Below the pieces are notes generated by a model, which did not search any database, was not told the DNA's origin, and was given only the letters and a program-made list of their open reading frames with translations. Made by a program: the position numbers and the translations under genes. From Pilatotrama ljubarskyi (lineage: Eukaryota > Basidiomycota > Agaricomycetes > Polyporales > Polyporaceae), in assembly GCA_022385805.1 (NCBI GenBank), contig MU277696.1, positions 136,831-195,242 on the forward strand: a DNA stretch of 58,412 nucleotides, written 5' to 3'. Every line of letters begins with the position of its first letter. The first letter of the stretch is position 1. Shown here piece after piece: positions 1 to 11,058 of this stretch.

Positions 1-359
1 CAATGTCACTGTGCGGAGGTTCGACGTTCCGGTCGAAGTGGATGTGGGTTAGTGTTTTCGCGAAGTTGTTTTTAGAAAAATCTCAATCGGTTCATAGCCG
101 GTCGCGCGGCGAGGCGGGCGGATGTATCGTAGCCGACCAGAAAGATGCACCCGGCGAAGCGAGAAAGGACGAGTCTGTGGCATCTGCTGGCGGCTTGCGA
201 TCACGCCAGCAAATCAGCTGGTGGAGAGCAGGACCTGCTCGGAGGCTCTGGTAATATTCGTATTGACCATCCCCGTCGCCTGGTAGGGGTGCTATCATCC
301 GCTCCCACGGCCCTCCCCGAACCCAGCCCTACTCGACCTCACGGTCAGGCCTCGCGGAT

Positions 360-1040
360 TTAGCGGTGTACGTGTCCCTTGTCGACGATGACGTTCCAAG
401 GGGTGAGGTCGCCGTGCGAGAAGCTGGGGGGACGATTTAGGTCGAAGAACGTGAGGAACTTCTCCCGGCTCGGGATGGTATCTGAAATGTTGTCACACAT
501 GGCCGGGAGGTCGCTGAAGTATGTGAGGAATGAAAGGGTGCTCCGAGCCTCGCCTTCGCCAACCGGCAAGACGTTCTGAGTGCCGTAAAAGTAGAGGTTC
601 TCCGCCCATGATGGCGCGTTGAAGGGCTCGAGCCGCGTTCGCTCCCCATCGAAAAGCGCAAGTTGGGAGTAGATGTCTCTTTGCTCCTTCGCAATCGATA
701 CGTGTTCGTCGGCGGTGAGGGTCGCAAAGGCAGAGTCGAGGGTTGTTCCAGGGATATACTCTTGAACGATATATGTCGTCGTAGAAGCACCGCGCGGTTC
801 CATGAAGACGTTATAGACTCGGGGAATCGAAACAGACGTGCGCGACGAGACGTAGATCATGACCTCTGCCTCGGCGGGGTAGACGGCAGTGCAGTACTTA
901 ACGACTAGGGGAATATTGTCCTTCGTGATGGCTCGGACATTACACGCATACATTCGTCTGGAATCGTACTCCTCGTGGCCGGGCTTCAGAGTTCGGCAGT
1001 TATGCAAGAGAGCCTTGACCTCCTCGATAATGATGTTCAT
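360..1040 (-). CDS. APH-like kinase, C-terminally truncated
   Basis: The protein resembles the fungal aminoglycoside phosphotransferase (APH, PF01636) fold, a large basidiomycete group of small-molecule kinase-like proteins of unknown substrate. Visible parts are an N-lobe strand with a candidate ATP-binding lysine (PLVVKY), the linker YIVQEYIPGTTLD, and the catalytic loop HGDLTPWNVIVD with its Asp and Asn near the C-terminus. The Met at 1040 is the likeliest start; an in-frame Met at 1109 also exists. The frame stops about seven residues after the catalytic loop. The expected IDWE-type metal-binding segment and the C-terminal helices are missing, and I could not find them in any frame of the 359 bases left to the window edge. 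Either an intron plus distant exon is missed or the gene is truncated. Family call fairly sure, completeness doubtful. Confidence 0.6.
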   Translation of the reverse strand: MNIIIEEVKALLHNCRTLKPGHEEYDSRRMYACNVRAITKDNIPLVVKYCTAVYPAEAEVMIYVSSRTSVSIPRVYNVFMEPRGASTTTYIVQEYIPGTTLDSAFATLTADEHVSIAKEQRDIYSQLALFDGERTRLEPFNAPSWAENLYFYGTQNVLPVGEGEARSTLSFLTYFSDLPAMCDNISDTIPSREKFLTFFDLNRPPSFSHGDLTPWNVIVDKGHVHR

Positions 1041-1232
1041 GATGGCTTCGAAGCACGATACTCGAAGGCAATCTTGCAAGATGGACCGGTTACACCTGAA
1101 TCGATACACGGGGCAGGTGTGCGAGAAACCTACGAGCTTCCACCATCACGTGAGGAACAATTATGTCAATTAGCCACTGACTATCCACTTCGCACGGTAT
1201 GGAACGCTTCTCGCCGACTGTGCAGACCGCCC

Positions 1233-3286
1233 TTAGACATGCGTACCTGCGATAATACCCACTTCTGCAATGATTCGTTCGATATCTTCAACCAACGCTC
1301 GTCCAGCATCCGCCTTCGCCGCCTTGCGCTCCAGCAGCTTCTGAACACGGCGGGACACTTCGGCATCTTCCTCGACGTACGACGCTTTGCCGCCAGTCAG
1401 CTTTACAAGTCCTCGTAACGTAAGGGGGGAGGGGGGGATGCACGACATACCTGCCAGCTCCATGTGCCGTTGTATAGACGCAGAGTCGGGAGAGATCAGC
1501 GCGTCCGCGGCCACGAGGAAGGAATCGGTGTCTCTCACTGTAAGAGCACGAAGTCCGGTGAGCATGATGTTTCAATGATGATAGAAGACGACGCTAGCAG
1601 TCAACTCACTCTCGTCGAACGTCCGCTCGATATCGTCCAGTGTTTTGGCGAAGGACTGCGCGACAAGGATACGTCAGCTGTCCTCTGCAAGCCCCTGACA
1701 AGACTGCTGTGAATACGCACCCGACCACCACTCAGATCCTTGTCTCGCGAGCCTCGAGCTCCGTCCGCTGCTCTTGGGCGGTTCATGATCGAGAGTCGAA
1801 GCGCGTCGACGTACCCACGCGCAGCCGCTGCTTCTGTCTGCAGGGAATCCTTCAGCTGGGGCACTGTCTCTTCCCTGAACGCAGCATCCTGTGGCGCGTT
1901 GAAGTCAAGGCATGGTGGGGAAGGGAAAAAGAGGACAGCCCTTACCGCTTGTAGAGCACGGGCGGACGCGAGCGTCAAGGCGGCGGCTCGGTCTGCGAGG
2001 TCTTGCAATTCGCGTTCTCGTTCTGCCTGACATTACCCAAGTGAGACGACAGGGTAGAATATACGTACTGCGAGTGCATCACTCACGATCCTGTCGGATA
2101 AGTCTTCGAGATCTTCAGGCGGTTCTCCCTCTGGTAGAGGAGACCTGTACTGCACGCTAAGACAAGCGCGCGATTTGGCAGTGGCCACGCATCTCTCACT
2201 GACATCCGCGCATTAGCTCAATAAGGCGTACAACATCGATACGCACTGAACTGAGACGACATCGGGATGATCCGCACTCAGGCCCATAGACCGCGCGACA
2301 GCATCGCGGAGACACGTCTCGGCATCGCCGGTTCGAGCCGCGAGCGTGCTATCCTGCGCGAGGGAAGAAAGACGGGACAGTCGGAGGCTGTGAGCTTGCA
2401 GCGACTGCAACCTTGTCAGCCGGAGCGGACGATGAAGAGAGCGCTATGACTCACTGCGAGAGTGTCGCGGGTATACTCTACACGCACGGGGTGTATAGGA
2501 GTACGTGGTCTCGAGAGACCGAAGGCCGCTTCACTTTGGGCCTGTCGATGACACCTCGTCAGTGTTGACTCCAGTATGACAGAATTCCGGATGTCAATAC
2601 ACACAGTAGTAAGCTCCTTGGCTCTCTCTCTGCGGATCTCTCGTCAGCATGACTGCAATGCGTCCTGTCGGAAGAGATGCGTGTACCGGAGCTGCTCGAG
2701 AAGCTTCAAAATCACCTTGAAGCGCTCCTTCCGTATGCTTTCCTTCCGCTCCAGCACGGATAACAGAAGCATCGTCAGTCGTTTGTCTTGCAGGTCGTCC
2801 TGCAGCGCGTCCGCCTCGGCTTCTGCGATTACGGGCTCAATATGAGTCAATGTGCCGGAGCATCCTTGTGACGGCCGTACCCAGTTCCAGCACTTTGCAG
2901 GAGTGCTTTTGGCGCGCCTCTTCGGACTTCTCCAGGGCAATTCGGGCGTGTTTAAGTCGGACATCGGCTCGTCGTATCCGCGCGTACAGCGGGTCGACGT
3001 CTTCATACGAGCCCAAGCTATGTCCTCTTGCTTCTTCGCGATACCTGACAGCGCAACGAAGCTGCGTCAGACATCCCGTCGAGACCCTGACACCGCAGTA
3101 TCATCCAACAGACGTTTGAATCTCATCACGGGCCGCAGCCGACGCGCGTCTTCCCTTGATATTGGTCGCTACGAAGTCGAGCACATCGGCCATTCGCCCC
3201 TTGTACAGTCTCTCCAAGGCGTCACGGTCTGATACTGGGGCCTCAACTTCTTTCAGCGCAGCATATACCCGGTCCAGGGACGCCAT
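1233..3286 (-). CDS. coiled-coil protein, possible augmin subunit HAUS5
   Basis: A multi-exon gene whose pieces join into one protein of roughly 550-600 residues dominated by charged heptads. In order: an N-terminal globular stretch starting MASLDRVYAALKEVE with ADVLDFVATNIKGRR; coiled-coil runs such as ARIALEKSEEARQKHS and ERKESIRKERFKVILKLLEQ; YTRDTLA; LRLSRLSSLAQDSTLAARTG; QDLADRAAALTLASARALQA; QLKDSLQTEAAAARGYVDAL; and a C-terminal helix RRVQKLLERKAAKAD ending IIAGTHV. Small introns lie between, for example around 1390-1450. The start (small domain with a Gly-Arg helix, then coiled coil) and the length resemble HAUS5, the augmin subunit that recruits gamma-tubulin to spindle microtubules. 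That assignment is inference from overall pattern; another kinetochore or spindle coiled-coil protein is possible. Confidence 0.55.
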
Positions 3287-6207
3287 GTCGCAGCTCGCTG
3301 ATTATGGTTGAGAATCGCTTGAAGATTGGCTTCAGCACCGCAGGGTATCGACGAAGTGCGATATGGTCAGTGCTGTCACTGTCAGTAATATCGTTACAAG
3401 CGTATTATTAGTCCAAAGAAGTGTCCTTGCCGAGCTAATAACTGACAAACCGCAGTTCTCGTTAGGTCTTGAAGCGAGCGAGGTCGTGGTAGCAAGCCAA
3501 GCTTGCTCCTGCGACGCGCGCCAACGCGTCGAGCCAAGTAGACGCCCATACTAATAAGCACGTGATCGTGTACTCGCAATCCCCATCCATGTCCGAGTCG
3601 TAGCAGTCGGACGCGGCGACTCGCGGTCGGCTCTAGATCTCCATCGCCACTTTGCACAGAGTGAGTGAGTGATGTAGAAGTATTCCACTATCCTGGGAGA
3701 CCAAATACGAGTCACTGCGTAGAAAAAAGCGCATGTACTGAAATCGCTCTCAGCTTCTTAGCGGAGGCATCCACTACGGGTGTCGTGCTGCAGGGATGAT
3801 CGATCATCCCGAGGGTGCGTGTGGTCGACTCTGCGGCAGATTGGTCTTTGACCCGAGGATCAGGGTATAATTGGAGATTGCAGTGAAACACCGTGGCTGG
3901 CTGCTTGCACGTCCTGTGTGCTGCTCCCATGCTGCGACGTGCGTATGGCGACGCCTGATCCTGCATTCTGTAGGCTTTGAGAGTGCAAGAGTGCAGTCCT
4001 GACTCCTGACTCCTCAACCAGGCGCGCGGTGAGTGCCGTGTTTCATAACTGCGTTGATGACCAGAGGGGATATGCTGAAACGCACCCCTGCAAGTCCTTT
4101 GTATCGATGCAGTAGCACGACGCCCGAAACGCCTTGTCCAATACTCCGGACCACGTATTTCAGCCGCACAAATGCGCATTCGTGCCCATGCCCCGGGTTT
4201 GCTGAGGGGCACAGCCCGGGGTGTCTCCTGACAGGCACTTCGCACTAGCACTGTCGCCGCACATGCGCCGTCACCCGCAACTAGCTTTCCTCCTGCAGCC
4301 TCATGCAGCGCGCACATCCATATGCTGAAAGTGAAACATTTTCGGAGCGTTTGAAGACTCCTGGACCGTACATCCTCATAGATGGACCGTGCATTGCTGC
4401 CTGGTAAGGTGCTCATGTCAGAAGCTAAGAGCTGAGATGTAAGCTAGTTCGAGACTGTCAGCTGCCCATCCCATCCCCTTCTCGACGTAGCGCGCGCCAG
4501 CTTCCTCTCCAACCGACGGACCCTCCCAACCACATCAACGTAAGTGCTCCCCCTGAGTACTGAGTACTGAGTCCCCGCCCGGTGGGGCATGCATGTCGGG
4601 ACTATGTGCAGCCGCCCCGCTCTCCGGCGCCATGCATACTAACCGTCTTACTACCGGCACGTATGACTACTTAGTACTGCGACTGTATGCCGAGCAATAC
4701 CACCAGTGTCACCCAGCGAGGTACATACCCCGTTGCTTCCTCCCACGGCGCTGAAAAAGAAGTAGCTAGAGCTGGCTTCTCGCGCGAGGCGACTCTCGTT
4801 GAGGCTAACGAGAGTTCTGCTGATACACGACCTGTAGATGAATTTCGAATCGAGACGCGAACACTCGCCGAAGGTCGAATCTACTGGCAATGCAGAGGCG
4901 GATAAGTAGGCGACTCAGAACTTCTGATCATTCCTCAAGAAGGCCGGCAGTTCAAGTCCCTTATAATTGTCATTTGAAGCGTACTTTTTCCCTACGTGAG
5001 TCGCCGTCCACCGGTCGTGCTGTGCTTTGAGGCCCCAGGCTCGAGGAAATGAAGAAAGTGGTATTGGTGGCCATGGCGGGTGCATCGTGGTGGTATTTGC
5101 AGCCAATTTCGCGGGGGATCATCGTGGATCATGAATTCATGATGGTTCTGTGGCTGATGGCAGAACCAGATCGGGCGGCAACTGATCTCGTTGTGGCGTG
5201 GCGGATCGCGATCAGCAGGCAGCAGATCGCCCAATGCGTCAAAACCTTGAATCCTGCGACTGCCGCTGCCGCCTCCGGGGCCAGTTTCAACGACCTCCAT
5301 TTGTCATAGCTCCCCCAGAGCACACTTGGGTTTCGCCGGGCAAGAAATCCTTGCAGAGAAGTCCGTGCACCTCAGGGTGAACATGAAACTTGACGCTGCC
5401 CTCCTTTTATTGGTTGCTGGCGCGTCCGCGTCGGACATGGCGAGTCCACATGGCATATGCTCCATCTGGTAGGCATGCGAGATATTGTCATCAACGGCCC
5501 TGCTTCTTTGCTGATACGGGCAGGTCAACGGTAGCTGTCATTGATGATGGACATCACAGACTAGAGCATGCGTGCGCTCCTTCTCTCCCCCCGGGCCCTT
5601 GCATCATCGTGCATCCCGGCCACGCGCATGAAATGTTCCAGCACCTTGCACTCGCCCGACACGGACACAACGAGGACCGACGCGGTATTTTTAGATTTCC
5701 GGTCTCGCAGCGTGGACGGACATGCAGAACTCAGAGCGACGGCGCTGACGAGCATTGCTGCGATTGGACTGATATGTAACTTACCAGGTATATATACGTC
5801 ACGTCCGATGGCAGCTTCGAAGGGACGCCCGTTTTCCGAACGCAATCCACCTTCGAATTCTACATGATTTCCAACAAAATCTTCCGCGAAGCGCGTATCG
5901 GGGTGCGCTGTGCACTCGATCTGCCGGCAGTCTGAGTTGTGCCGCGGCCCTGTCGACGGCCCACCCGGTCCAGGGCACTCTGCGGCAGCGCAGCCGTCAT
6001 CTCGTCTCCATCTCACTTACACGTCCCCAGCTGCAATCAGAACACAGTCCCGCGGACGCTGCCACACGCGAGAAGCACCGGCCTGACATATATATTCGCC
6101 CCCGGCCATGGCGGAATCCCATCCATCCCGCTGATCACCCTCAGCTTGCCACACACACTCTCCCTCTCCATCTCTTCCCCCCGCCATCCCTTTCGAGCGC
6201 ACACAGA
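3287..6207. other. gene-poor stretch, no supported gene
   Basis: About 2.9 kb between the coiled-coil gene and the adenylate-forming reductase. A 234-codon minus ORF at 3712-4416 and a 151-codon minus ORF at 5561-6016 are the longest. Neither shows a recognisable motif or convincing splice continuation, and the first is very rich in Arg, Ser, Cys and His, as expected of a random GC-rich frame. A piece within 5800-5935 minus (VEFEGGLRSENGRPF) looks slightly more protein-like, so a small divergent gene cannot be excluded. Confidence 0.4.
6087..6095 (+). promoter_or_regulatory. TATA-like element of the reductase gene
   Basis: An ATATATAT run lies about 115 nt before the ATG of the adenylate-forming reductase, followed by CT-rich sequence up to the start, a pattern common in fungal core promoters. 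Identified by position and sequence only. Confidence 0.35.
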
Positions 6208-9200
6208 ATGGCGACGCTTCAGAACGCTCCCGGGTTCTACAACCCCAAGGTCCAGACCGTGCAGGGCGCGAACAGCAAGACCTTCGCGCGTGTACCGATA
6301 GACAGCACCCTCACCGTTCCCCAGCTGTTCGAGCACCACGCGAAAAACAGTCCGGAGCACCCCGTGTTCGTCTACGCCGACGCCGACAAGAAGGAGCACG
6401 TCATCCGCTTCCCCGAGGTCTACCGCGCGATCCGCAAGGCCGCAACCATCAGTGCAGGTCACTACGAGCGCATGGCCGACTACTACGCCAAAGCCCAGCA
6501 AGGCAAGAGCGAAAACGACTCGCCTGTCATCGGTATCCTCGCGACTGCCGGTATGTCCACCGCCCCCGTTTCGCCTAGTCTAGCCGGGTGCACAGTGCTT
6601 ACATTGTCGTGTGTGCGCAGATTCAATCTCGTACTACACGCTCAAGGTCGGGCTCATGTACCTCGGGCTCACACCCTTCCCGATCTCCATCCGCAACTCC
6701 GCCATCGGCGTCGCGCACCTCGTCTCGAAGACGGGCGTGCGCCAGATGTTCGTCAGCGCGGACCCCGCGATGCAGCGCCTGGCTCGCGAGGCGATTGAGA
6801 TCCTCGCGAAGGACGGGCGCGAGCTCGAACTACTGCCTATGCCGACGTTCGAGGACCTGTACGGTCCCGGGGGCGACGACGCGCTAGTGCCCATGGGCAA
6901 GGTCAGCCCGGACAAGACGTCCATCATCCTCCATTCTTCTGGTGAGTTCGAGCTCTGGCTTCCAGCGGCCCGCTCGCGCCATGCGCGGGCGATATACTTT
7001 GGATACACTGCGTGCCGACCGCCGGCTGACCTGCGCTTTGCATGACAGGCTCGACGGCGTTCCCGAAACCGATCAAGTTCCTCGACAAGAACTTCAGAAA
7101 GTGGGGCACCTTCGTCTGTACGTACTCCTCCATGCGTCTCGTCACTGCGCAATACGTTTCCTGACATGACTCCTGCGCCTGGCAGTCTTCGGCGACTACG
7201 ATTTCTGCGGAGTGCGAGTCGCCGCGCAGGCGAACCCTATGTTCCGTACGTCCTCTCCTACCGCCCTACCAGCGACCGAAACGGTTGATTGACAGCCACT
7301 TTCGCACGCCAGACGTCATGGGCTCGCTCATGCTGATGTGGACTGTGAGTAGCACTGCTTCTTTCCTTGCGCAGCTCCCGGTGTCCGCGGGCGAACGCTG
7401 ACACCGCGCTTCTTCCGGCACGTGATCTTAGCTGTATGTCGGCGTCGTGTGGACAGTCTTCGAGCCCAAGACGCCGCCTGTGGTCCCTACGCCGGAGGTG
7501 TTCTTGGACTCGCTCGTGACGACTCGCAGCGAGATCGTATACTGCGTTCCTGCATTTATTGAGGTAATTGTCTCCTTAATGGCGCGGTTAATCGACTTTG
7601 TGCTCAGCAAGATGATCGTCCAGGCATGGGCGAAGGATCCGGCGAACATGGAAAGGGTCAAGACTCTGCGCGCGATGGTGAGCATTCATGTACACGCCGC
7701 GCCGAGCACGTCCCGACTAGTTGTATGCAGATCTACGCCGGCGCGCCCATGAACAAGCAGATCGGCGACAGCCTCGCGGCGGAGGGGATCGCCCTCATCC
7801 CCTTCTACGGCTCGTAAGTGCACCTCTGGCGTCACGGCGGTTGCAAACATCTGCGGTGATGCTGATCCTGTGTCTGACAGGACCGAGATCGGCGCGGCGG
7901 TGCGCCTGATCCCGAACCCGGAGACGATGGACAAGTCCGAGTGGGACTACTTCCAGATCTCGCCGCACATCGACATCCGGCTCATCCCGCAGGAGGGCCA
8001 GCCAGACATCTTCGAGCCCGTCGCTTTCGTGCGTATTCCCAAACCTGTCTGCGTGTCTTTAACGGAGACATTCTCATGCCGAATGGGGGGCGTGTAGGAC
8101 TCGCCGACGTTCACGCCGAATGTGTTCAACTCGGTCATCGACGGCCGGCCTGCGTACTCGACGAGCGATCTGCTCCAGCGCCATCCGACGAAGCACCATC
8201 TGTTCCGCGTGTATGGGCGTGCGGACGACCAGATCATGCTCTCCACCGGAGAGAAGGTGCGTACACCCAGGAGCATACACTCTCTTTCCTATCGTCTGAC
8301 ATTTCTTCGTTTCTTAGACAAATCCTGCCCCTCTCGGTAAGCCGCCTGTGCTCAGAAAACTGGGGCTGTACCGTTGACTGTCTGTACAGAGGCGATCCTG
8401 GTGCAGGACCCGCACGTCCACGCGTGCCTCATGTTCGGCCGCGGGCGGTTCCAGAACGGCGTGCTCATCCAGCCCAAGGAACCGTTTGACCCGAATGACG
8501 AGGAGAAGTTGGAAGAGTTCCGGAACAAGATCTGGTGCGTCCCGAAAGACCTCTCTTTTGCGAGGTCCGGTAGCTCATGCTGCGTGCTCGACGTTGTAGG
8601 CCGACTATCGAGAAGGTCAATGACTATGCGCCGTCGCATTCGCGTCTCTTCAAGGAGGTGAGCACCTCGGACGTCTCTGACTGACTAGGGGAGGTTAGCT
8701 GAAACCCGCGCTGTAGATGATCATGGTCACCTCGCCGAACAAGCCGCTCGAGTACACCGCCAAGGGCACGCCTCGCCGTCAGGTGTGCCTCGCCGCGTAC
8801 GCCGAGGAGATCGACGCGCTCTATAAGCGCGTAGAGGAATCCTCGCAGATCGAGCTCGGGCCGCCGAAGGACTGGGCGCCAGACACCACGCGCGAGTACG
8901 TCGCGAGCGTAGTGAGAAAGGTGATGGAGAACGACGAGGTGAAGGACGACGACGATATCTTCCAGCAGGGATGCGACAGGTAAGACCAAGCAGACAACGA
9001 GCATAGAGGGATCAGTCCTGACGTTTCCATAGTCTGCAGGCGACCTGGATCCGCAACACGCTCATCCACGCCCTCCGCGTCGCGTCTAACGTCAACGTCC
9101 ACGACATCCCCTCCAACTTCGTCTACGCCCATCCCACCATCTCCGCCCTCTCCAGCTTCCTCATCGGGCTCGTCTCGGGCAAGACCGTCGACGCCGCCGC

Positions 9201-10670
9201 CGAGCGCGCCGCGGCGATCGAGCGCATGCGCGCGCTGCTCGACAAGTACAGCGCCCGGCTCGAGCGCCACTTCCCTGAGAAGCTCGCGAACGGCCACGCG
9301 AATGGCCATGCGAACGGCCATGCGAACGCCGCGCACGCGGAGACTGTCCTCGTCACGGGCACGACGGGACGCCTCGGCTCGCACCTCCTCGCGCAGCTGC
9401 TCGCGCGGCCGGACGTCGTGAAGGTGTACGCGCTGAACCGCGAGTCGTCCGGCTCGGTGCAGGCGCTGGAGAAGCGCCAGAGAGAGGCGTTCAGGCAGTG
9501 GGGCCTGGACGAGGCGCTGTTGGACTCTGGGAAGGCGGTGTTCTATACGGTGGACCTTGCGAAGTCGAACTTTGGGTTGGGCCAGGAGGCCTACGATGAG
9601 GTGGGTGTTATCGGACTTCTTGATAGAAATGTTGGTGCTGACCGCCCAGTATAGATGAGGAGTAGGGTGACGCAGATCATCCACAATGGTGAGTCTGTCT
9701 GGCATGCATCGTAGAACAGTCACTGATGAGGTCCTTGTGCAGCGTGGCGTGTCGACTTCCAAGTCTCGCTCACATCGTTTGAGCCTCTCATCGCCGGCGC
9801 GCGCAACCTGCTGGACCTCGCGCTAAACTCATCCGTCCCCGGCGGTCCTCGCGTGCTCTTCGTCAGCTCGATCTCCTCCATGCGCAGTACGTCCTCTCTT
9901 TCTGGCTAGTTTGCATCTCACCAGTGATGTACTCACTCTCCTTCCCAGACTACTCTGGCTCCAAGCCGGCAGAAGAGACTCTGGAGACCGAGCCCGACCT
10001 CGCGGTCGGGACGGGCTACAGCGAGAGCAAGTGGGTGACGGAGCAGCTCTTCGGGCGCGCCGCGGAGAAGACGGGTTTGAAGACAATGTCGGTGCGCGTC
10101 GGCCAGGTCAGCGGCGACGAGCGTACAGGCGGGTGGAACACCACTGAGTGGGTCGCCGCCCTCGTTCGAGCGAGTCAGCGGCTGGGCTGCATTCCCGTCA
10201 AGGACGAGGTACGCGGCTATTCTCTTCCGGCTGCTACCAGATGCTGATAGTCGTGACAGGAAATCACTTGGGTCGCAGTCGACGTCGTCGCAGCAGCGCT
10301 CCAGGAGATGGTTGACAGCAACGAGCCTGCGCTCCACCTGCTCTCGCCCAAGCCCGTGCAATGGAACACCGTCTTCGTGCCCATCGCGGAGCACCTCGGC
10401 CTCCCGACGGTGCCCTACGCGGAGTGGCTCGCGAAGCTCGAGCAGTCCGCCGCGGCAGCGAGCGCGGGCCCGGGCGTCGGCCAGCACGACGCGGCCCACA
10501 ACCTGCTCGGGTTCTTCAAAAGCGAGGGCATGGGCGGCGCCGCGGTGCCGCTGAGCACGGAGAAGGCGGTGCGCCGCTCGAAGAGCCTCGCGAACGTGCG
10601 GCCGATCGGGCGCGAGGACGCGCTGAACTATGTGCGGTTCTGGCAGAAGGTCGGGCACGTCAAGGCATAG
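6208..10670 (+). CDS. NRPS-like adenylate-forming reductase (A-T-R)
   Basis: Predicted exons: 6208-6550, 6621-6941, 7049-7117, 7186-7245, 7313-7344, 7432-7563, 7624-7677, 7731-7813, 7881-8028, 8098-8256, 8318-8336, 8390-8534, 8600-8657, 8717-8979, 9033-9600, 9655-9688, 9743-9886, 9949-10208, 10260-10670. They total 3303 nt, exactly 1100 codons plus stop. The adenylation domain shows SSGSTAFPKPI, NPMFHVMG, YGSTEIG and YGRADDQIMLSTGEK. The carrier domain has GCDSLQA, its phosphopantetheine serine rebuilt across the 8979/9033 junction. The C-terminal NAD(P)-dependent reductase has TGTTGRLG and a Tyr-x3-Lys pair in GYSESKW. Such enzymes activate a carboxylic acid with ATP, hold it as a thioester and release the aldehyde. 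No condensation domain is present. Basidiomycete adenylate-forming reductases act on amino acids or aryl acids; the substrate here cannot be read by eye. Alpha-aminoadipate reductase (Lys2) is a less likely alternative because it is normally longer. Confidence 0.93.
8318..8336 (+). other. 19-nt microexon in the reductase gene
   Basis: This exon is flanked by TTAG and GTAAG and encodes only TNPAPL plus one base. It completes the A8 motif GEK-TNPAPLE; without it the frame is lost. Confidence 0.85.
9286..9321 (+). repeat. coding 12-nt tandem repeat in the T-R linker
   Basis: Three units of the type GCGAACGGCCAY encode Ala-Asn-Gly-His three times, followed by a partial fourth unit, between carrier and reductase domains. 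The units differ only at third codon positions. It probably forms a flexible linker and may vary in copy number between strains. Confidence 0.9.
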
Positions 10671-11058
10671 GAAATGAGCAGTATGAAGCAGGCGAGTACC
10701 TAGCAGGTGTGTATGGCCCTGAAGGGATGTATAGATTAGGTAGTCATAGATTGTACTAACAGTCACTGGAGCTTAATCGGAGTGAGTCGCTATGGAACGG
10801 ATATCGAATTCACCATACGCTTGAAAGTGGACCTGCTATCGAGCTCGCTGCACCTCGACAAGTAGCCGGGGCTGCAGCACATATGGTGTGCTTTTGGTCA
10901 CGTGACGGACGCGTCGCGTACTCGCAGGAAAGCAGCGCTTGTGGCGCCGATCGGCCATCTTGCCTTCTCCTACCATCTAGGGTACCTGCTACTCATTCAG
11001 ACCACCTCTATAGGAGATAGAAAGTAAGAGATTTGCCTGTTACCACTGCTGAACAGCG

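Noticed and set aside
3712..4416. 234-codon minus ORF
   Set aside because: No recognisable domain, odd composition rich in Cys, His and Arg, and no supporting splice or promoter pattern.
4915..5000. tRNA-like TTCAAGTCC sequence
   Set aside because: The bases around it do not form a T-arm stem and no acceptor or anticodon arm pairs with it.
8821..9762. 313-codon minus ORF
   Set aside because: Antisense shadow of the carrier and reductase exons of the adenylate-forming reductase; no motif and rich in Arg, Leu, Val and His as expected from GC-rich complement.
9933..10766. 277-codon minus ORF
   Set aside because: Antisense to the last reductase exons, whose plus-strand frame carries the catalytic Tyr-Lys motif.
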